Source: Punica granatum (lineage: Eukaryota; Streptophyta; Magnoliopsida; Myrtales; Lythraceae). Taken from it: a stretch of 64,000 nucleotides of DNA. The stretch is taken from positions 24,646,811 to 24,710,810 of the forward strand of contig NC_045128.1 of assembly GCF_007655135.1 (NCBI RefSeq). Direction: 5' to 3'. Both the position numbers and the translations under genes were made by a program. This document shows positions 47,005 through 58,081 of the stretch, in pieces. Every line of letters starts with the position of its first letter. The first letter of the stretch is position 1. The notes beneath the pieces are model-generated. The model had not been told where the DNA came from and did no database searches. It worked only from the letters and a program-made list of their open reading frames with translations.

Positions 47005-50000
47005 AAACAAAAAACTATAGTGTTAATTTTTTAACCATATATCCTTAACAACTCTATTGTCTAGCTATGGCCAACACTTCATCTCTTTAGAACTTTCACA
47101 GCCCATTACCTCACCCGGCACTGACTCATCAGAGGGGCAGACATTCATTTATTCTTAAAAGAAAATTACTCTGTGATTGGATCCAACTGTTGTTAGAGCT
47201 GATGATGTCTGACATCCCCAAAGAAATAAAAAAGTCAGAGGGAAAGTTGTAAACTACTATCTGCCTGGTGTGATTTGGCACATTAATTAACAGCATCCAT
47301 AAGAAGGGCAAAAGTTTCAACCTACCATGTTCAAATATACATATATCTATATATAAGATATGGCTCTTTCATCTTATCTGTCTTGGAACATTGACAGCCC
47401 ATCCAACTTTAACCCTAATTAAATTTTGATTTCCCCCTAAGTTAATAGCTTTCGCGATATCAGCATTTTATTTGAGAACCCGTATAAACTGCCCCATACA
47501 TGAATATTATGACATGAAAAACGAGTTTCAACAGGAATAATCAAGCGACATTAATTAAGCTCGGTAAGCCGCCACTACTAAAGATCCGTGACCGACTTAG
47601 TAGTGACTTTACTGATTTGATCCCAGCAAACAAATTCTACCTCGTGCTCACAAGCTTTACTTTTTTGGATCATCTTTACTTTTTTTTTTCTTTTTTTGGA
47701 CAATGGTGTGCACGTACATTGGCTAGGACTTACATAAAGAACTGTCTGGCTTGTATTTTCTTCTTTGCAGTTACAAACAAGGTCCATAGACCCGGAAAAG
47801 TTTTAGAGAAATGAGAAATAAAGGAGTACAGAGAATTCGACTGATGAAATTCTAACCAAGGACCTCTTGGAATCAGTTCGAGGCGGATGACATTTAATTC
47901 CACAAGTACCAAACCCTTCTTTTCTAGCTGTTGACATTAATTCCACATGTACCAGGTAGATAAATATAGCAGCCTGTAGCTTATCACCAGGAGGCTTTTA
48001 ATTAATTGTCATATATATGAAGTTCTAGAGAGAAATATGTATATATATAACATACATAATTAAATCCCTGGTCGTCAAGTTAAGTAGACTCTATAAAGGA
48101 TTGCAGATAAGAGAATTCTCCTTAGTTGTATTTGTATTTTTGCTTTAGGAAATTTTTAGAGGGGAATCATAATTTTCAAAAAGGAGAGTTGAATTAAAGG
48201 TGTTCTGATAGAGATTGGCACGATTAGGTTGACTGAACAAAGGCTAATAATTTTCACCCAAAAAAATAAAAGGCTAATAATTAGTGATACTGTGTTAGTA
48301 TGGTAATTATTGAGTGCAGATGAGTCGCATCATCTCCTCAGAGTACAGCAGGAGTCATATAGTAAACAGAATTGAAAAAGATCGGTAGCTGTTAATGAAT
48401 ATTGTCATTTTGCAAGGGGAAAAAAAAAGATTTCTTTTGGAGTATAATGTTGTCCTGCATGCCCGTAATTAGTCCTACGAATCTTTGATCGACAACTCCA
48501 AGCTTAGATAGTTTGTCTGTACAAGCTATGCATGTATGTACCAATTAATTACGTAACGCGCGGTACTACGGTCGTGATGCGTGACATAATTAATTTTTTT
48601 GGAGCTCCAACGTTTCGGTATAGAAATCATTGCCTTTTGATGTATAGAAATCAAAGATTAATCGAAGGATTTTCGGTAGAAAATTTACGTTGACAGTTTG
48701 ATGCTGTAAAGAGGAAATTAGAATACGCACTTTATATGCACGGCCCTTATTAACAAAAAAAAAAGAAAATTCTAATTATTTCTCTAAATCAATTTTAATC
48801 TTTAAATGATGGCCCTTTTTTCCCAGAAAAAGAAAAAACGCACCATCTAAACTGAATTTCATTATAGAAAAAGCATTTATTATTATTATTATTAGTAGTA
48901 GTAGGAAAAGCGAAGGTTTTACCAAAAAAATTCTAGTAATAAATAGAAGAATGGTAATTACATGATCTAGAACTCGATAGTTGTAGCACGTTGATCAGAA
49001 ATTTCAGTCGGACAACGAATGAACACCATGTCTGTGGATGGATTACTGCTCGGGGGACGATAAAAAAATTAATCTGCAACACTAACATTGTTCGAAGTGC
49101 AAATTAATCGTTGATAGTTGTATCAAATCAATCGAAAGTTCAGGAAGACAGCAGATTATCACCAATGATTGATCGGTGGATGGATTACTCTCAGGGCACC
49201 ATCCAAAATTAACCTGCAACACTTATATTGTTCGAAGTACTAATTTGTTTGCTCTGCTCATAAATCTTCTGAATCCACCGATCCCAACAAAGTTGAAAAA
49301 AGAGGCAGGATCGCATGTCCCAGGTGGTCCAGAGGACAACATAAGAAGTGTCGGATCTAATTTTGGGTCGATGGGGTCAATTTGGTTCCAGCTAGTGAAA
49401 AAAAGGAACCTTAGCAATTATTGTTGTTATTCTTCCTTGCACGAAATGAAAACAGACTCAAAGTCAAAATAACTATTTCTTTTCTTTTAATATTTAAAGT
49501 CCAATTCTCTTCGCTCTTTCGCTATTTTTTTTTCCTCTTCCTTTTTTGGTGGACTTCAAATTTCCTTTTTTTCCTGGAAAAGCTGCACCTTCAATTGATT
49601 GAGTGTTCACCATGTGCCACTCCCTCATTATTGAGGAACTCATCTCACATGCATTTAGCTCAAAAAAGAATTACACAGCTCAAACACAAAATAAAATAAA
49701 ACGAACAAAAGAAAAAAAGAAAAGTCAATTCTTCCTTCCTGAAGTGCTATTGGCCATTATGAAATTAATAATTCACATGCATGAAATTATTAACTACAGA
49801 GACAGTAGTAGTATACGAAGAAAAACAGAAGATAAAACAGATCTCAATTACCAAAACCCCGTGAGTGCCCTTTTAATGGATTATTAAAATTAGATATAGA
49901 ACGTGTAATGTTTATTCTTGCCAATTCTTGCCTCGACAGGGTGTGGGAATTTATATCCAATTATATATATATTTTGTGATCATCATTTTTAAGGTTTTCG

Positions 50001-50700
50001 TTTCACAATCCCTCAAACAATCCTTTTTTTTTTTTGCGATTGAATATATCGCTAGATGAAAATCGTTGATCATTATTCGCCTATATTCAAGCCTGTCCAT
50101 TCTTTGCCTTCGATCCATCTCTAATTCTTCAAAAATCGAAATTCTCCGCTTTGTGTTTGTTTGTATTTTATGCACATTTTATTTCAATAGCACCTAGAGG
50201 AGAGAAGGTTCCTGATTAGATTCCAAGAAAACATATTAATCGAAATTATAACAAGAGGAGCAGAAATATGATCAGAACAAATTAAAAAATTAAAAAAATA
50301 AATACTCTAGCCATAAAAGTAAAACAAAATAAACTAAAAACAAATGACACCTTTAGAACTAAATTAAAATAATTAGTCGATGATCTACACCAAAAAAAAA
50401 TACAGTTGATGAACATATACACGTTCATACCATTATCAATTAATACATACCAGTTTAATTAACTCATACGATCCCCCCATATCAAAACAAATTAAATGTG
50501 TGAATCTCAAATATGGTAAGGGATCATCCAAACTCGCCTCTAGAAAATTGTGAAAGCCAGCTAGATATACCCAATTTGCTTAATTTTATAAAGGGGCAAA
50601 ATGAATTCAATAATAATTTCTTTTATTTTTTCCGTACAAGAAAATAAGAATTGGACATTTGAATTAGTCCTCTATGACAGCTCTCTTCTAACGACTACTT
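47005..50700. other. Non-coding stretch with a local duplication
   Basis: No recognised gene. A direct repeat of about 80 bp lies at roughly 49033-49115 and 49165-49250; both copies carry GTGGATGGATTACT, then AACCTGCAACACT or a close variant, then ATTGTTCGAAGT. 50280-50420 is A-rich. The last few hundred bases should contain the extensin promoter. Confidence 0.45.
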
Positions 50701-50704
50701 TTGC

Positions 50705-50712
50705 TATAAATA
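50705..50712 (+). promoter_or_regulatory. TATA box of the extensin gene
   Basis: TATAAATA lies 150 bp upstream of the chosen start codon, predicting transcription from about 50735-50745 and a leader of roughly 120 nt. The in-frame open sequence before 50863 starts within the TATA region and lacks a signal peptide, so it is leader, not coding. Confidence 0.65.
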
Positions 50713-50862
50713 TTGCCTGCAAATGCCAAAGCTCTCAGTCCCCAACTAAACCAGATCACTCTTCCGGTGATCTTCCCTTTCCAGCTCTCTCAAATTTTGA
50801 TAGAGAGAAGAAGTAATCGGAGAGGAGGACATTGGCGGGATAATTTCCGGCAACCACCAGCG

Positions 50863-53800
50863 ATGAAGCCCTCGGGGGGCTGCTCCCCGCCTCGAGGCCA
50901 GCAATGGCCTGCACTTGCCGTGGCACTGGCCTTGGCAGTGGTCTCTTGCAGTGTAGGCTCAGCCTCTGCTGATGCCTATCCCTACTATTCTCCTCCCCCG
51001 CCTTATGTGTACAAGTCACCACCACCCCCTTCGCCTTCCCCGCCACCACCTTACGAGTACAAATCGCCACCTCCGCCATCGCATCCCTCCCAGCCGCCTT
51101 ACATGTACAAATCTCCTCCGCCACCATCCCCATCTCCACCACCACCTTACGTATACAAGTCTCCTCCACCACCACCTTACAAGTATAAGTCACCGCCACC
51201 ACCATCACCGTCTCCTCCACCTCCGTACGTCTATAAGTCGCCGCCGCCGCCCTCCCCATCACCTCCACCTCCATACGTCTACAAGTCCCCGCCGCCGCCC
51301 TCTCCATCACCACATCCTCCTTATATCTACAAGTCTCCCCCACCACCCTCGCCTTCACCGCCACCACCTTACGTCTACAAGTCTCCGCCACCGCCGTCTC
51401 CATCCCCGCCACCACCGTACTACTATAAGTCTCCACCACCACCGGTGAAGTCTTCATCACCACCGTACTACTATAAGTCTCCGCCACCACCTTCACCTTC
51501 TCCTTCACCACCATACTACTACAAGTCTCCTCCACCACCATCTCCATCACCTCCCCCACCTTATTACTATAAGTCACCGCCACCACCTACGCACTCTCCT
51601 CCGCCACCATATTATTACAAATCTCCACCACCGCCTTCGCCATCTCCACCTCCTCCGTATTACTACAAGTCTCCGCCACCACCATCACCGTCTCCCCCTC
51701 CACCCTACTACTACAAATCTCCTCCACCACCTTCTCCGTCGCCTCCTCCGCCGTACTACTACTCATCTCCACCACCACCTAAGCACCCCCTCCCTCCACC
51801 TTACTACTACTCATCACCACCACCCCCGAAGAAATCTCCATCGCCGGCACCATACTACTATACATCTCCACCGCCACCACCAAAATCCCATCCTCCTCCT
51901 TACCATTACCCTTCTCCACCACCGCCGGTCCCTTACCACCATGAGTTGGTGGTCAAGGTAGTGGGGAAAGTCTACTGCTACAGATGCTATGATTGGGAAC
52001 ATCCGACCAAGTCTCATGACAAAAAGCACCTCAAAGGTATGTGAAATATTTTAGTACCCATATGATTTTGACGGTATGATTTTCGTCAATTTATTATTTG
52101 CCCACCAGCGTCCATTTCAATTGATTGGTTTACCTTTTAGACTTTATCTTTTTTTCTTGTTAGATGGAGTAAAAGTTATGATAATATCGTTATTTTGATT
52201 GTCAGTCATTTGTTAGTTTATAGCCGATGTTAATAGATCGTCGACTATTGTGTTTCTTTTTTTCTTTTTCTTTGGGTGAAATAATAGATAATCAAGTTAA
52301 TATATGCTTACTTTTCTTATGTGTCCCGTAATTTTTATCACCTTGTTTAGCACCATATGAGAAATTATATTTACTTTTGACATTGACTATAATTAAGAAT
52401 CATTGTTTCTGATACTAGATAGGACGTTGTAAAAGAAAACGTGTTGTTTGATGATATCATTAATCGGAGTCAGTACACCGCAAATTGACAGAGATTATAA
52501 GTTCCAGAGGATTGAGAAGTAATTTATTTGATCTGGCTAACAAAAAAAAGTTTGAGAAGAACGGCGTAAAATTTCAAGTCCTACTTAATTATTTTCCCAT
52601 TATGATATTTTCCAAGTACATACACGTATATATAATAGCGTTTTTCTTATGCAAGACTTCTGTTTCCCATGCTTAATTAGCTAGATCAGCTAAATATTGA
52701 TTCAATCAGTTGTCCACCTTTTCTTCCATAATATATTTTGTTCCACATTTTTTTTAGGTGAAACATATTATTTTAATTCGAAAGAAATTGCAATTATTCG
52801 TTTTGTCTATGAACCACCCTGTTGACAATATTCAATTTGATTATAAGAAGAAAGAAAAACAAACTGGTTATGTAGTAGGTAAATAACTGTGCAGGCAGAT
52901 GTGCTTTCTAGTTCTTGGACTCTTATTATTATTAGATGCCCCAAAAGAAAATTCCATTTTCGTCCTCTGAATTGATTTAGTCTTCCAAATTTTGATCTTT
53001 CAGTTTACACCCTCAGCCATGAAACATTTGTCTTCTCTATGTTATAGTCACAAAGTATGATTCAGGGTCACATTAATATAATCTTATTATTCATAAGATT
53101 TTATTTAACTTCTTCGACTAAGTTATATCGTGCTGTGGTGTACACAGGTGCTGTTGTGGAGATTACGTGCAAGGCAGGTGAGAAGAAGATCAAGGCCTAT
53201 GGCAAGACTAAGATCAATGGTAAATTCAGCATCAAGGTCGACGGCTTTGACTATGGCAAGTATGGAGGAGCCAAAGCCTGCAAGGCCAAGCTTCACGCCC
53301 CGCCAAAGGGCTCACCCTGCAAGATCCCGACAAACTTGCACCTGGGCATCAAGGGTGCATCCTTGAAGGTGAAATCAAAGAACGAGTACGAGGTTGTTCT
53401 ATATGCTAAACCGTTTGCTTATGCTCCCAAGACTCCATACGAAGAGTGCAAGAAGCCGAAGCCCACTCCACCGGCTCCTTACTACTACACTTCCCCGCCA
53501 CCTCCAGCACCCACCTATGTCTACAAATCACCGCCGCCTCCACCCCCAATGTACGTGTATAAGTCCCCGCCTCCGCCGGCTTACATGTATAAATCACCGC
53601 CACCCCCGTCGCCCGTATATGTTTACAAGTCACCTCCTCCTCCACCATACGTCTATAAGTCCCCACCTCCACCACCGCCGACCTACATCTATAAGTCCCC
53701 TCCTCCACCACTGTACGTCTACAAGTCTCCCCCGCCACCACCGCCAACTTACATTTACAAGTCGCCGCCTCCACCACCATATCTATACAAATCCCCACCG

Positions 53801-55501
53801 CCACCACCACCTAAATACATTTACAAATCCCCTCCTCCACCACCATATGTCTACAAATCTCCACCACCACCATCTCCATCCCCACCACCACCGTACTATT
53901 ACAAATCGCCTCCTCCACCATCTCCCTCACCACCTCCTCCATACTACTACAAGTCACCTCCCCCACCGGTGAAACATCCATCACCGCCATACCATTACAT
54001 GTCCCCTCCTCCACCGGTGAAGTCTCCTCCACACCCATACTACTACAAGTCACCTCCCCCACCGGTGAAACATCCATCACCGCCATACTATTACAAGTCA
54101 CCTCCCCCACCGGTGAAACATCCATCACCGCCATACTATTACAAGTCCCCTCCCCCACCGGTGAAACATCCATCACCGCCATACTATTACATGTCCCCTC
54201 CTCCGCCAGTGAAGTCTCCTCCACACCCATACTACTACAAGTCACCTCCCCCACCGGTAAAACATCCATCACCGCCATACTACTACAAGTCACCTCCCCC
54301 ACCGGTGAAACATCCATCACCGCCATACTATTACATGTCCCCTCCTCCGCCAGTGAAGTCTCCTCCACACCCATACTACTACAAGTCACCTCCCCCACCG
54401 GTGAAACATCCATCGCCACCATACTATTACATGTCCCCTCCTCCGCCGATGAAATCTCCTCCACCACCATACTACTACAAGTCACCTCCCCCGCCGATGA
54501 AACATCCATCACCGCCATACTACTACAAGTCTCCTCCTCCACCTTCACCGTCTCCACCACCTCCATACTACTACAAGTCCCCACCTCCACCACCAATGAA
54601 GTCTCACCCACCACCTTACTACTACAAGTCCCCTCCACCTCCATCACCCTCTCCACCACCACCGTATTACTACAAGTCCCCCCCTCCACCATCTCCTTCA
54701 CCACCTCCACCCTATGTCTACAAGTCACCGCCACCGCCATCTCCTTCTCCACCACCACCCTACTACTACAAATCTCCACCACCTCCATCACCATCACCTC
54801 CTCCTCCATATTTCTACAAGTCTCCCCCACCTCCATCATCATCGCCTCCTCCTCCCTACATCTACAAGTCTCCACCGCCACCATCACCATCTCCTCTACC
54901 ACCATACATTTACAAGTCCCCGCCTCCACCATCCCCATCGCCTCATCCTCCATACCTCTACAAGTCTCCACCACCACCATCACCATCTCTTCCATCACCA
55001 TATGTTTACAAATCACCTCCTCCTCCGTACATCTACAAGTCTCCACCACCACCATCACCATCTCCTCCACCACCATACATTTACAAGTCCCCTCCTCCAC
55101 CATCCCCATCGCCGCCTCCTCTATACATCTACAAGTCTCCACCACCACCATCACCATCCCCTCCACCCCCTTACCACTACAAATCTCCACCACCTCCATC
55201 CCCATTACCTCCACCGCCATACCACTACAATTCTCCTCCCCCACCTTCCCTATCACCACCACCTCCTTACCACTACCAATCCCCACCGCCTCCTCCACCC
55301 TCTCCGCCACATCCGTACCACTACAAGTCACCACCACCTCCATCGCCCTTTCCACCTCCTCCGTATGTTTACAAGTCTCCACCACCCCCTTCACCATCAC
55401 CACCTCCTCCATACCACTACTCATCACCTCCACCGCCCATGAAGTCACACCCTTCACCAGTTTACATCTACGCATCACCTCCTCCTCCAACACACTACTA
55501 A
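50863..55501 (+). CDS. Extensin / Ole e 1-domain hybrid cell-wall protein
   Basis: Two exons, 50863-52036 and 53148-55501, joined in phase 1 across a GT..AG intron of 1111 bp, encode 1175 residues. Residues 1-38 are a signal peptide (hydrophobic [14 protein letters not shown]). Residues 39-360 are an extensin block of SPPPP units with YVYK, YYYK and YEYK tyrosine motifs. Residues 361-492 form a pollen Ole e 1/PAC-type domain with six cysteines at 372, 375, 399, 436, 449 and 492, starting [10 protein letters not shown] and ending [10 protein letters not shown]. Residues 493-1175 are a second, longer extensin block. Such proteins are secreted, hydroxylated, arabinosylated and cross-linked through tyrosines in the wall; function here is inferred from the family. 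The splice falls inside the Ole e 1 domain (G392), which strongly supports one gene rather than two. Confidence 0.9.
52037..53147 (+). other. Intron splitting the Ole e 1 domain
   Basis: The donor AAAG|GTATGT and acceptor TACACAG|GTGCTG rebuild a glycine codon and the family motif GAVVEITC. If retained, translation stops two codons into the intron (GGT ATG TGA), giving a 393-residue secreted extensin with only the first two of six cysteines. The sequence is AT-rich with no other feature. Confidence 0.88.
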
Positions 55502-55679
55502 GCTCAAAAAGCTTAGCCACAACTTAAGCTCAGTCATGTAAGTAAACGCTCTCTTACGAGAAATCCACTCTTATACTTAATTAATCCCAATATTTGGGAT
55601 GATGGATCCTAGAAGTAATGAAATGTTAACTGAACTCTCCATATATTCTTGCAGATTTTAGATTGAAGAATGTAATAAA
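55502..55679 (+). other. 3' UTR of the extensin gene with possible intron and poly(A) signal
   Basis: A GTAAGT at 55538 and a TTCTTGCAG ending at 55654 could form a 117-bp intron within the 3' UTR. AATAAA follows at 55674-55679. All three are motif-based inferences. Confidence 0.4.
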
Positions 55680-55984
55680 AGAGGGCTCCATGAAAGAGAG
55701 TTTTATACATGTCGATTCACAAAATAAGCGTCCGAGCATTTTCTTTGAGCGCAACCTTTCAGAGTCGGACCGAGACATTACTTCCGCTCCTGCTTATTCT
55801 CTTGTGGGCATACTGCGCCTCATGATTGTTGTATCAAGTCTCAACATCAATGGTCCCTTCGGAGGCTTCTTTTCAATTGGGAAGAAAAGGCAAAAGCAAG
55901 TGGGAGCTCTGGAGATGTGCATATTATATATAGAAACATGGAAGTGCTCCCTGGTTTCTGTGGTTCCTTTTTCACCTTCGAAAA

Positions 55985-56064
55985 TTTTCTCTTAGATGTA
56001 TTGCCTTAATTTATTATTTGTATATTTTCTCTTAGATGTATTGCCTTAATTTATTATTTGTATA
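55985..56064. repeat. Perfect 40-bp tandem duplication
   Basis: Two identical 40-bp units (55985-56024 and 56025-56064) starting TTTTCTCTTAGATGTATTGC and ending TTATTATTTGTATA. The identity indicates a recent duplication just downstream of the extensin gene. Confidence 0.95.
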
Positions 56065-56324
56065 GTCTACTCTGGAGCTGGTTTGCTATTTGTCAACGTT
56101 AATTTGTTTCTTGGACCTCGACAACCCTCTTGTGTTATGTGCCACGCGAGTCTGCATTTTAAATAAAAGAGAAGAAAATTCTTTCTCCAAAGTTTCTTGA
56201 ATTATACATATATATCTAACCAAATTTATAATGACCAGTGATACTAGTTTGATTACAGTGGATACAAACCGCAGACAAGTTACAACCTTATAGCAATCCA
56301 AAATATATGGCAATCTTTTACCCA

Positions 56325-56332
<8 letters not shown>

Positions 56333-56355
<23 letters not shown>

Positions 56356-56395
56356 TAAATGCATATATATATATAATATATATTATATATATATC
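56333..56395. repeat. TA-rich microsatellite
   Basis: Nearly uninterrupted TA repeats, broken by AAATGC and short AT variations. Self-complementary, no gene. Confidence 0.85.
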
Positions 56396-56869
56396 GCAAT
56401 CTGCGGAAATAATTTATTGACTAATTAGTTGATGAGATTCGATGGCAATGCCTCGGTCTGACATTTCACTGATTGTTATTACAAATGTACGTTTGGATAC
56501 ACATGTTTGAAATATATGGAGAATTGTATGCTTTATCGTGGTGATTTCTTTGTCGATATATTATATTGAAGAAACTGTTGTTGACCTTTTGTTCCCCCAT
56601 CTGAAAAAATCTTTTTCATTAGGAAATGGGTCCATATATTCTCCTAGTCAGTCACATTCTTTCAGGTCCTCTTTTTCCGTTAGCCAATCTGAAATCCAAA
56701 GTAAATCTATTCGGGCTCAAAACCAAAGAACAAGAAAATGCGATTGAGGTCAGCCAAGGAAAAAAAACAAAGAAAAAAAAAAGAGTGATTGAGAAGGAAA
56801 TTTTCTTTGTTTCTTAATCCAAATTGTTGATGGGCTGGCCAATGGGCCCAAGCCCATCCAAAGGGAATG

Positions 56870-57360
56870 AATGAGACGAGATTTTATTTATCATAAAACT
56901 AGGAGGTCCATTACAAGGGCATTATCCATCGAACAAATAAGAAGCATCAAAATTCGACGTGAAATCAAGATGACTCAGATAATGTGCAAGGAGGTTTTCT
57001 GAGCAGGGAACCAGATACGGGTGCCAATCTGAAAAGCATCTATAGACGAAAGTAATATCTGAAAGAGAACTGCTTTTGAGCCAAATTTTCTTCCGTCCGT
57101 TTTTGCAGAGCCATCAATAAGGCCGGGAGGATCCTATGAGCTTCAGCTTGTAGGGCTGTGGCAGTGACGCCAGGAATGGACGATCTTTTTTCTGTTGCTG
57201 GTCTGATGCACAGACATGCTTTGCCCTTGCTGCATGAGGCGTCACTTTTTATAGTATTTCTTTCATCTTCTAGTTTGTGGCACCATCCACAAAATTGTGT
57301 GCTTTTTATTTCACCGACCAAACTCAAGTCTCCACCCAGTTGCCGTGTCAATCTGATTTA
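56870..57360 (-). pseudogene. Retroelement RNase H fragment (LINE-type)
   Basis: The minus-strand frame 57040-57351 includes KSDASCSKGKACL, then IRPATEKRSSIPGVTATALQ and AEAHRILPALLMAL. This is the D-S-S..G..ALQAEA..L..AL pattern of RNase H domains in plant LINE polyproteins. Downstream on the minus strand, similarity continues in another frame (NLLAHYLSHLDFTSNFDASY, near 56930-57000), implying frameshifts and a stop. Reverse transcriptase is absent. It resembles the C-terminal portion of a non-LTR element. No target duplication was found. Confidence 0.55.
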
Positions 57361-58028
57361 GTGTACCGCTTTATGTATTGGTAGCTCAATCTGATCATAT
57401 GAATCAATAAATTGAAGTGATCATTATTTTTTTTAATTACTGCATTGGGTTTTGACAATTGATACTCGAAATGAATCGATGATATAATCGGGGATTTGAT
57501 TTCGAGACTCAATAGGGTAGGCTCTTATTTCTAAATTTAGGAGCTGGTTCCATGCATGGTAGAGTCCGAGTATGGAGAAAATTATAGAGGGTTACCCGGA
57601 CCACACACCCTTGAACTAAGGAGACAATTAAAATTATTGGGGCAAAATATGAAGTCAAGATAACTTGGGGGCAAATTGAGATTACCTTGCAAAAAGAACC
57701 GCCTGAAAAATAAAATAAAATAAAATTTCTCGCACGCGAAAGCCTCTTACTATCTATACATACATATATATATATATGTATATGTGTATGTATATATGTA
57801 TACATATATAAGGCTTCTCTTCTCTTTGCAGCTCCCACGGGTTGTGTTGTCAACTTGTCATCTCATCGGGCGTTCAATTCATCCACCCCAAAGTTAGAAA
57901 AGCCCTAATCGACTTCGAGTTCGGCCCCAAATTCCCGAGACCAAAACAATCCCTGTGATTTCCGACTATTTCCATCGATCCTTCGAGAAGCTCCGTCCAT
58001 CCTAAGAGAGGCTTCATTGTTGTGCGCA

Positions 58029-58058
58029 GGGGAGGGGAGGGGCGGGGCGGGGCGGGGG
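58029..58058 (+). promoter_or_regulatory. G-quadruplex motif in the PAM16 5' UTR
   Basis: Six consecutive G tracts (five of four and one of five) separated by single A or C bases, on the sense strand and 24 nt upstream of the start codon. Single-base loops make this a strong predicted quadruplex, in DNA or in the mRNA leader if transcription starts upstream. The GC content is strikingly higher than the flanks. Confidence 0.85.
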
Positions 58059-58081
58059 AGCCCTCATCGCAATCCCAAACT

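Noticed and set aside
50713..50862. Upstream in-frame extension of the extensin
   Set aside because: It begins with TTG inside the TATA-box region and lacks a signal peptide. The first in-frame ATG at 50863 gives a proper one.
50756..51586. 276-codon open frame antisense to the extensin first exon
   Set aside because: Same repeat-driven shadow as on the second exon.
53057..53147. Second extensin block as a separate gene with its own start
   Set aside because: The upstream residues are intron. Joining at 53148 completes the Ole e 1 domain in frame with the first exon.
53811..55520. 569-codon open frame antisense to the extensin second exon
   Set aside because: It exists because the proline-rich repeat avoids stop codons in reverse as well. 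The translation is a low-complexity Val/Glu/Thr/Cys repeat, with no start context or independent support.
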